DNA from: an uncultured Lachnospiraceae bacterium | GTDB taxonomy: Bacteria; Bacillota; Clostridia; Lachnospirales; Lachnospiraceae | Direction of reading: 5' to 3' | DNA: 5,408 bases | Assembly: GCA_946183625.1 (NCBI GenBank) | Contig: CAMHCL010000106.1 | Location: 1 to 5,408 of the forward strand | Shown: positions 1 to 4,497 of the stretch, piece by piece | How positions within the stretch are numbered: position 1 is the stretch's first letter | Layout: each line of letters starts with the position of its first letter | Notes under the pieces: model-generated | The model's input: only the letters and a program-made list of their open reading frames with translations | Databases searched by the model: none | What the model was told of the DNA's origin: nothing | Made by a program: the position numbers and the translations under genes

Positions 1-1
1 G

Positions 2-799
2 TCAAAGCAGGCTACATCACGTAAGAAGGCTCTGGAGAAGATCGAACTTGACGAGATCAAGCCTTCAAGCCGTAAATATCCGTTCATCGATTTCAGACCA
101 AATCGTGATATCGGAAACGAAGTTCTGACTGTATCACATTTGTCAAAGACAGTTGATGGAGTAAAGCTTCTGGATGATATATCATTTACTGTTGGAAGAG
201 AAGACAAGATAGCATTCGTAGGTCCTAAGACACAGTCTACTACAATGCTCTTCAAGATCCTTGCCGGTGAGGAAGAGCCGGATGAGGGTGAGTACAAATG
301 GGGCGTTACAACATCTCAGGGTTACTTCCCTAAGGATAATACTAAAGAATTTGATAATGATCTGGTAATAGTTGACTGGCTGACACAGTTCTCAGAAGAG
401 AAGGATGCAACCTATGTCAGAGGCTTCCTTGGAAGAATGCTCTTCAGAGGTGAGGACGGCCTCAAGAAGGTTAAGGTTCTCTCCGGTGGTGAGAAGGTAA
501 GATGTCTTCTGTCAAAGCTGATGATCATGGGAACAAATATCCTTATCCTGGATGAGCCTACAAACCACCTGGATATGGAGGCAATAACATCTCTGAATAA
601 TGCACTCATCAAGTTCCCTGGCGTAGTGCTTTTCGCCTGCCAGGATCACCAGTTTATTCAGACAACAGCTAACCGAATCATGGAGCTGACTGATACCGGA
701 CTTATTGACAAGCAGTGCACATACGATGAGTACTTGGAGAACGATGAGCTTGCTCGTAAGAGACAGATCATGAATTTTGATAATACATCTGATGATTAA
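2..799 (+). CDS. ABC-F family ATPase, C-terminal part (5' end outside window)
   Basis: The visible 265 residues cover the end of the interdomain linker (about residues 1-38, charged, ending in KYPFIDFRPNR) and the whole second nucleotide-binding domain of an ABC-F protein. ABC-F proteins are soluble twin-NBD ATPases, generally acting on the ribosome rather than in transport, and there is no membrane segment here. The Q-loop (TTSQGYF), signature LSGGEK (nt 479-496), Walker B with catalytic Glu (ILILDEP, nt 539-559) and TNHLD D-loop are present. The Walker A position instead reads GPKTQSTT (nt 221-244), with no P-loop lysine and no second glycine. The H-loop reads CQDHQF, with Gln (nt 641-643) where the switch histidine is expected. 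The frame is open from the left edge to TAA at 797-799, so this is substitution, not a frameshift. The gene is a separate unit from the thi operon, which has its own promoter. Family assignment is firm; the precise subfamily is not. Confidence 0.9.
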   Translation, partial: SKQATSRKKALEKIELDEIKPSSRKYPFIDFRPNRDIGNEVLTVSHLSKTVDGVKLLDDISFTVGREDKIAFVGPKTQSTTMLFKILAGEEEPDEGEYKWGVTTSQGYFPKDNTKEFDNDLVIVDWLTQFSEEKDATYVRGFLGRMLFRGEDGLKKVKVLSGGEKVRCLLSKLMIMGTNILILDEPTNHLDMEAITSLNNALIKFPGVVLFACQDHQFIQTTANRIMELTDTGLIDKQCTYDEYLENDELARKRQIMNFDNTSDD

Positions 800-869
800 A
801 CATGTATACATCTGATAACCGAAACATGTATACAGCTGATAACTGAAATATGTATACAGCTGACCATTG
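798..869. repeat. Three 24-bp tandem repeats just after the ABC-F stop codon
   Basis: Three consecutive 24-bp units occupy 798-821, 822-845 and 846-869. Units 1 and 2 share AAACATGTATACA, followed by a (T/G)CTGATAAC core. Unit 3 is slightly diverged (AAATATGTATACAGCTGACC). Each unit contains the self-complementary TGTATACA, and unit 1 extends this to ATGTATACAT. A related 10-mer, TACATCTGAT, already occurs inside the last codons of the ABC-F gene (784-793), 23 bp before its copy in unit 1 (807-816), so the array may have grown out of the gene end. The array ends 10 bp before the -35 box of the thi promoter. Whether it binds a protein or is a slippage product cannot be decided here. Confidence 0.85.
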
Positions 870-879
870 AAAAAAGATG

Positions 880-908
880 TTGCAAAATGGACATAGTAGT
901 CCTATAAT
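880..908 (+). promoter_or_regulatory. Sigma-A type promoter of the thi operon
   Basis: A -35 box TTGCAA (880-885) is followed by a 17-bp spacer and a perfect -10 box TATAAT (903-908). This predicts transcription starting near 914-917, about 25 nt before the riboswitch aptamer. The spacer carries a short GGAC...GTCC inverted repeat (889-892 / 899-902). The 24-bp repeats lie immediately upstream. Position and match to consensus make it the natural promoter for the riboswitch-controlled operon. Confidence 0.8.
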
Positions 909-940
909 ACTTTAAGAATTTTACAAGGAAAACAGAATAA

Positions 941-1042
941 GAATCGAGTAAGGGGAGCTTGTGTAAACAGGCTGAGAACAGGCTGTATGTCTGGACCCAT
1001 AACCTGATTTGGATAATGCCAACGTAGGGAAGCGCTTAATTT
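941..1042 (+). promoter_or_regulatory. TPP riboswitch (THI element) aptamer
   Basis: The conserved THI-box core is unmistakable: GGGG (952-955), CTGAGA (972-977), ACCC (995-998), CCTGAT (1003-1008), GGATAATGCC (1011-1020) and CGTAGGGAAG (1023-1032). Helices that can be drawn are as follows. P1 is 941-949 with 1034-1042, with one C/A mismatch. P2 is GGG 953-955 with CCC 996-998. P3 is 956-962 with 967-973, capped by a GTAA tetraloop. An optional P3a hairpin is CAGGC/GTCTG (979-983 / 989-993). P4 is CCT/AGG, and P5 is TTGG/CCAA around loop ATAATG. This RNA class binds thiamine pyrophosphate directly. Here it sits between the promoter and thiM, with a terminator just downstream, so TPP should switch the thi operon off. 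Confidence 0.97.
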
Positions 1043-1053
1043 AGTCTATCTAT

Positions 1054-1091
1054 AGCAGATATACCACGTTTGGTATGTCTGCTTTTCTTTT
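1054..1091 (+). terminator. Rho-independent terminator, riboswitch expression platform
   Basis: A 13-bp stem pairs 1054-1066 with 1071-1083 (one U-G wobble, otherwise complementary) around the 4-nt loop CGTT. A T-rich tail follows at once (1083-1091, TTTTCTTTT). It lies 12 nt after riboswitch P1 and 39 nt before the thiM start, the classic place for transcription attenuation. A small competing hairpin, TATCT/AGATA (1047-1051 / 1057-1061), overlaps the 5' arm of the terminator stem. It might contribute to antitermination, but I could not identify a convincing full antiterminator by eye. Confidence 0.9.
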
Positions 1092-1117
1092 GCATAAATT
1101 TATTCTTTATAATTTAT

Positions 1118-1122
1118 GGAGG
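1118..1122 (+). promoter_or_regulatory. Ribosome binding site that fixes the thiM start
   Basis: GGAGG lies 7 nt before ATG 1130. It decides between this start and an in-frame TTG at 1070. The TTG lies in the terminator loop and would add a hydrophobic, non-family leader, so the ATG is preferred. Confidence 0.85.
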
Positions 1123-1129
1123 CGCGATC

Positions 1130-1951
1130 ATGCTTGGAAAATGTATCGAAAACGTACGAAAGACAACTCCTCTCGTACACAATATCACAAATTATGTAAC
1201 TGTAAATGATGTGGCAAATGTACTTCTTGCCTGCGGTGGAAGCCCAATTATGTCTGATGAACCAGATGATGTGGTTGACATAACATCTATCTGTGGCGGA
1301 CTTAATATCAATATTGGAACACTTAATAAGAGCAGTATTGAGGCTATGTTCTTAGCAGGTAAAAGGGCAAATGAATTAGATCATAAGGTACTTCTTGATC
1401 CGGTTGGAGCAGGTGCTTCTAAGCTTCGTACAGATACTGCTGTAAAGTTAATGGATGAAGTACATTTTACTGTTATTCGTGGAAATATATCAGAGATCAA
1501 AACTCTGGCTCAGGGAAGCGGAACTACAAAGGGCGTTGATGCTGATGTGGCTGATGCCGTTACTGAGGAAAGCCTTGATTCAGCTGTTAAATTTGCGAAG
1601 GATTTTGCGAAGAAATCTGGTTCGATAGTTGCTATCACAGGTGCTATTGATCTGGTTGCAGACGCTGATAGATGCTTTGTTATCAGAAATGGTCGTCCGG
1701 AAATGGGCAGGATCACAGGTACAGGATGTCAGCTGTCCGGAATGATGACAGCTTTCCTTGTTGCTAATCCTGACAATCTCCTGGAGGGCGCTGCTGCAGC
1801 TGTATGCACCATGGGTCTTGCAGGTGAGATCGGATGGGAGAATATGCAGGATGGCGATGGTAATTCAACATATCGCAATCGTATCATAGATGCTATCTAT
1901 AATATGGATGGAGAGACTCTTGATAAGGGGGCTAAGTATGAAGTGCGATAA
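1130..1951 (+). CDS. thiM: Hydroxyethylthiazole kinase ThiM
   Basis: ThiM phosphorylates the thiamine thiazole alcohol (4-methyl-5-hydroxyethylthiazole) with ATP, feeding salvaged thiazole to ThiE in the cytosol. The 273-residue product matches the family's usual length. Ribokinase-like/ThiK motifs occur in order: VHNITNYV (16-23), the segment around SPIM (38-41), LDPVGAGAS (89-97), RGNISEI (117-123), AITGAID (168-174), and the anion-hole/catalytic GTGC (197-200, Cys200) followed by QLSG. The start is ATG 1130, supported by GGAGG. It is the first gene after the TPP riboswitch and terminator, so it is expected to be repressed by TPP. Its last 14 bases overlap thiE, which suggests coupled translation. 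All key residues I looked for are present, and identification is firm. Confidence 0.97.
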   Translation: MLGKCIENVRKTTPLVHNITNYVTVNDVANVLLACGGSPIMSDEPDDVVDITSICGGLNINIGTLNKSSIEAMFLAGKRANELDHKVLLDPVGAGASKLRTDTAVKLMDEVHFTVIRGNISEIKTLAQGSGTTKGVDADVADAVTEESLDSAVKFAKDFAKKSGSIVAITGAIDLVADADRCFVIRNGRPEMGRITGTGCQLSGMMTAFLVANPDNLLEGAAAAVCTMGLAGEIGWENMQDGDGNSTYRNRIIDAIYNMDGETLDKGAKYEVR

Positions 1952-2573
1952 AGAGAATCTGCTGGTTTATGCAGTTACAGATCGTCATTGGTTGAATGGA
2001 CGTACTCTCTACGAGGTTGTAAAGGAAAGCCTGGATGGAGGCGTTACATTTTTACAACTTAGAGAGAAGGATCTGGATGATGAGAACTTTCTGAAGGAAG
2101 CCGTTGAACTTAAAGGACTCTGCAAAGAATACAAGGTTCCATTTGTAATTAATGATAACGTGGACATTGCTATAAAGATGGATGCTGATGGCGTTCATGT
2201 AGGACAGAGCGACATGGAAGCGGGAGATGTGAGAGCTAAGCTGGGACCGGATAAGATAATCGGTGTATCAACCCAGACTGTGGAACAGGCCATACTTGCT
2301 GAACAGCGAGGAGCAGACTACCTGGGAGTTGGAGCAGTTTTCCCAACAGGCTCAAAGGATGATGCAGATGATGTGTCCCTCGAGACATTGAAGGCAATAT
2401 GTGAAGCAGTATCAATTCCGGTAGTTGCAATAGGCGGAATCACATTGGAGAACACACCACAGCTTGCAGGAACAGGAATAAGCGGAGTTGCGGTTATCAG
2501 TGCTATATATGCACAGGAAGATATCCGCAAGGCCTCCGAAGACCTGAAGAAGGTTGTAGAGGGTATAGTTTAG
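1938..2573 (+). CDS. thiE: Thiamine-phosphate synthase ThiE
   Basis: ThiE joins HMP-PP (from ThiD) and thiazole phosphate (from ThiM) to give thiamine phosphate and pyrophosphate. The 211-residue protein is a normal-length TIM-barrel member. Family motifs are YAVTD (11-15), QLREK (40-44), FVINDNVDIA (69-78), DGVHVGQSD (84-92), GADYLGVGAVFPTGSK (125-140, with the pyrophosphate-contacting loop), VAIGGI (163-168) and GVAVISAI (183-190). The chosen ATG 1938 has AAGGGG (1925-1930) 7 nt upstream and overlaps the thiM end in another frame. An upstream ATG at 1890 would add 16 residues unlike the family. The stop is TAG 2571-2573. No residue loss is visible. Confidence 0.97.
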   Translation: MKCDKENLLVYAVTDRHWLNGRTLYEVVKESLDGGVTFLQLREKDLDDENFLKEAVELKGLCKEYKVPFVINDNVDIAIKMDADGVHVGQSDMEAGDVRAKLGPDKIIGVSTQTVEQAILAEQRGADYLGVGAVFPTGSKDDADDVSLETLKAICEAVSIPVVAIGGITLENTPQLAGTGISGVAVISAIYAQEDIRKASEDLKKVVEGIV

Positions 2574-2585
2574 TCTTTTATTTGA

Positions 2586-2738
2586 AAATACCCAGGAGTC
2601 TGGATGCTGATGGGTATAGGCAAGAAAAAAGAAAGCAAATACCCAAGAGACCGTCCAGCAAAGGGTAAAAATAAGAAAAAAGAAATAAAATACCCAAGTA
2701 CCCAGTTGGCAAAGGGTATATACAAGAAAATAAGGAAA
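2586..2738 (+). repeat. Three 51-bp tandem repeats between thiE and the HAD gene
   Basis: Units begin at 2586, 2637 and 2688, each starting AAATACCCA. The spacing is exactly 51 bp both times. Every unit carries TACCC and, 18 nt later, its complement GGGTA (2589/2612, 2640/2663, 2691/2714), so each could fold as a short-stem hairpin, followed by an A-rich AAGAAAAnA tract. The 18-nt middle differs between units, so the conserved parts are the inverted repeat and the purine tail. Since 51 is a multiple of three, the frame stays open: translated in the HAD frame the units give KYP...G..KK patterns rich in lysine. The third A-rich tail provides the weak ribosome site for ATG 2742. This could be an interspersed repeat family, an RNA-processing or stabilising element, or part of a protein. 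Confidence 0.85.
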
Positions 2739-2741
2739 AAA

Positions 2742-3395
2742 ATGATCAAAGGCGTTATATTTGATATTGATGGAGTGCTTCTAGATTCTATGATCATATG
2801 GACTGATCTGGGAGAGAGGTACCTGAAAAGCATTGGCGCAGTACCTGAGGAAGGACTTATGGAAAAACTGTTTTCCATGAGTATGGAGCAGGGCGCCCAG
2901 TATCTGAAGGATACATACAATATTGATAAATCAATTCCTGAAATATTGAAGGATATAAATAAGATATCAGAAGACTTTTATTATTATGAGGTCCAGGCAA
3001 AACCAGGGGCTGAGGAGCTTATGAAATTGTTCAAGTCTCGTGGCATCAAGATGGTGGCTGCAACCTCAAGTCCAAGAAGTCATGTGGAAATGGCACTCAT
3101 CAGAGTTGGTTTACATAACTATCTTGATAAGATCTTTACAAACAGCGAGATAGGGGTAAGTAAGCATGAGCCTGACATCTACAATATGGCGGCAGAATTC
3201 ATAGGAACAGCACCTGCAGAAACACTTGTGTTTGAGGATTCACTCTATGCTCTGAAGACTGCGAAGGAAGCAGGCTATGTAACTGTGGGCGTCTTCGATG
3301 CATATGGAGAACACGACCAGGCGGGCCTTGAAGCTACTGCATCCATATATCTAAAGTGCCTCTCAGACAACCACGTCATAGAGGAAATTATATAG
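2742..3395 (+). CDS. HAD-superfamily hydrolase (beta-phosphoglucomutase-like phosphatase)
   Basis: The 217-residue core is a complete HAD phosphatase with a beta-PGM-like helical cap. Motif I is FDIDGVLLDS (7-16, nucleophile Asp8, acid/base Asp10), motif II is ATSS (107-110), motif III is Lys141 in SKHEPDIY, and motif IV is VFEDS (163-167, Asp166 and Glu165), followed by the usual AL.TAKEAGY..VGV. It lies in a thiamine salvage operon, so dephosphorylation of a thiamine-pathway phosphate (thiamine phosphate, HMP phosphate) or damage control is plausible. That is inference from context, because substrates in this superfamily cannot be read from motifs. The start ATG 2742 matches where the family begins and has AAGGA 5 nt upstream. 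An in-frame ATG at 2604 has a better site (AGGAG 2594-2598, 5-nt spacer). It would add a 46-residue basic tail encoded by the 51-bp repeats, giving 263 residues. Confidence 0.88.
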   Translation: MIKGVIFDIDGVLLDSMIIWTDLGERYLKSIGAVPEEGLMEKLFSMSMEQGAQYLKDTYNIDKSIPEILKDINKISEDFYYYEVQAKPGAEELMKLFKSRGIKMVAATSSPRSHVEMALIRVGLHNYLDKIFTNSEIGVSKHEPDIYNMAAEFIGTAPAETLVFEDSLYALKTAKEAGYVTVGVFDAYGEHDQAGLEATASIYLKCLSDNHVIEEII

Positions 3396-3422
3396 ACATT
3401 ATTATATTGATGAGTATATGAA

Positions 3423-3598
3423 TAGCTAAAACATAATCCCTTGCAGACCATTGCGGGTCTCGGCGCTTAACGATTCACGAGTGCTTGCACGAAGTGAGAG
3501 TTTAGCGAACGACGCAGGAGAGAAGCGTATGCGGAGTGGTCCGTTAGGGGAACCCGTAATGAGCGGGAGCAATGTCTGCAAGGAACTATGTTTAGCTA
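3423..3598. other. Palindromic, multibranched element (candidate structured RNA or miniature interspersed element)
   Basis: The ends of this 176-nt stretch are long imperfect inverted repeats. 3423-3435 pairs with 3587-3598 (12 bp, A3431 bulged). After a 3-nt internal loop, 3439-3453 pairs with 3570-3583 (14 bp, C3449 bulged). Inside, TCTCG 3458-3462 can pair with CGGGA 3564-3568. Three arms branch off. Arm A is 3464-3507, with a long stem, a GA/GAA internal loop and the apical GTGCTTGCAC. Arm B is ACGC 3512-3515 with GCGT 3525-3528, exposing AGGAGAG in its loop. Arm C is 3542-3549 with 3553-3561, with one bulge. Together these resemble a multi-helix junction. It separates the HAD gene from thiD in an otherwise tight operon. 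I do not recognise the family, and no transposase lies beside it. Confidence 0.7.
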
Positions 3599-3668
3599 CT
3601 AATAAAAAACTATATTCCGCGGCGTGTTGGGGGCACCACCTCATGTCGCGTTACAAAATTAGTGCTAA
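3592..3668. other. Second hairpin, sharing an arm with the preceding element
   Basis: TTAGCTACTAAT (3592-3603) pairs with ATTAGTGCTAA (3658-3668), 11 bp with T3597 bulged. Enclosed is a second stem pairing 3618-3626 with 3642-3650 (9 bp, two G-U). The left arm overlaps the right end of the upstream element (TTTAGCTA), so the two folds compete for 3592-3598. No T-tract follows, so it is not an intrinsic terminator. ACCTC (3638-3642) in the apical region is complementary to GAGGT (3681-3685) at the thiD ribosome site, so an influence on thiD translation is conceivable but only inferred. Confidence 0.6.
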
Positions 3669-3693
3669 GTTAAAGAGAAAGAGGTAAACACGT

Positions 3694-4497
3694 ATGAACA
3701 CAGCATTAACGATCGCAGGCAGCGATTCCTGCGGAGGCGCCGGTATCCAGGCAGATATCAAGACTATGACAGCAAATGGTGTATATGCCATGAGTGCTAT
3801 CACAGCTCTTACTGCTCAGAACACAACCGGCGTAACAGATATTATGGAGGTGACACCGGAGTTTCTGGCTGAGCAGCTGGATGCTATTTTCAGTGATATA
3901 TATCCTGATGCAGTTAAGACCGGTATGGTAGCTTCCACAAGCCTTATCGAAACAATAGCTTCAAAGCTTAGGGACAATAAGGTTAAGAATGTAGTTGTGG
4001 ATCCAGTCATGGTGGCAACAAGTGGAGCCAAGCTCATAAGTGATGATGCAATCGAGACACTTAAGAAGGAACTGCTTCCGCTGGCAACTGTGATCACTCC
4101 AAATATTCCGGAGGCAGAGGTTCTGTCTGGTATGGAGATCAAGTCTGAAGAGGATATGATCAAGGCAGCTGAGATGATCAGCAATACTTTCGGTTGTGCG
4201 GTTCTCTGCAAGGGCGGCCATAAGGTTAATGATGCTAATGATCTGCTTTACAGAGATGGCGGATATGTGTGGTTCAAGGGTAAGAGGATCGACAATCCGA
4301 ACACTCACGGAACAGGATGCACACTGTCCAGTGCCATTGCATCAAATCTTGCTAAGGGTGAATCTCTGGACAACGCAGTATTATATGCAAAGAATTATAT
4401 ATCAGGAGCTCTGGGAGCTATGCTGGACCTGGGCAAGGGCAGTGGTCCTATGAATCACGCATTTCAGGTAAATGCTGATTTTAAGGAGGTGCAGTAA
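3694..4497 (+). CDS. thiD: Hydroxymethylpyrimidine/phosphomethylpyrimidine kinase ThiD
   Basis: ThiD phosphorylates HMP to HMP-P and then HMP-PP, the pyrimidine substrate of ThiE. The 267-residue length and motifs are standard for the bifunctional enzyme: GSDSCGGAGIQAD at the N-terminus (9-21), KTGM (75-78), VDPVM (102-106), TPN..EAE (135-142), KGGH (173-176) and the anion-hole HGTGCTLSSAIA (205-216) with its GTGC. The visible protein is ThiD only, with no ThiE or TenA fusion. ATG 3694 follows AAAGAGG (3678-3684) at a slightly long spacing of 9 nt. Upstream is the structured 3423-3668 region with no convincing promoter, so expression is expected from the thiM promoter by read-through. The stop TAA (4495-4497) overlaps the cytX start by one base (TAATG). 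Confidence 0.97.
   Translation: MNTALTIAGSDSCGGAGIQADIKTMTANGVYAMSAITALTAQNTTGVTDIMEVTPEFLAEQLDAIFSDIYPDAVKTGMVASTSLIETIASKLRDNKVKNVVVDPVMVATSGAKLISDDAIETLKKELLPLATVITPNIPEAEVLSGMEIKSEEDMIKAAEMISNTFGCAVLCKGGHKVNDANDLLYRDGGYVWFKGKRIDNPNTHGTGCTLSSAIASNLAKGESLDNAVLYAKNYISGALGAMLDLGKGSGPMNHAFQVNADFKEVQ

Noticed and set aside
1070..1129. In-frame TTG start at 1070 giving thiM a 20-residue hydrophobic leader
   Set aside because: The TTG lies in the terminator loop, lacks a ribosome site, and the leader is not a family feature. GGAGG at 1118-1122 supports ATG 1130.
2586..2738. CRISPR array
   Set aside because: The 51-bp units have variable centres, but the conserved parts are short, split by those centres, and end in poly-A tracts. 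There are only three copies and no cas genes.
2570..2920. Minus-strand open frame across the 51-bp repeats and the HAD start
   Set aside because: It is antisense to well-supported coding sequence. Its hydrophobic repetitive look is the complement of the A-rich, lysine-coding repeats, not evidence of a membrane protein.
3423..3598. Retron or HEARO/IscB-type RNA because of long closing helix
   Set aside because: No reverse transcriptase, IscB or TnpB gene is in the window and I cannot match conserved cores of those RNAs.
3592..3668. Intrinsic terminator before thiD
   Set aside because: The hairpin is followed by AAAGAGAAAGAGG rather than a T-tract on either plausible stem.
3396..3693. Separate promoter for thiD
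   Set aside because: TATATT at 3611-3616 has no acceptable -35 box 16-18 bp upstream, and no better pair was found.
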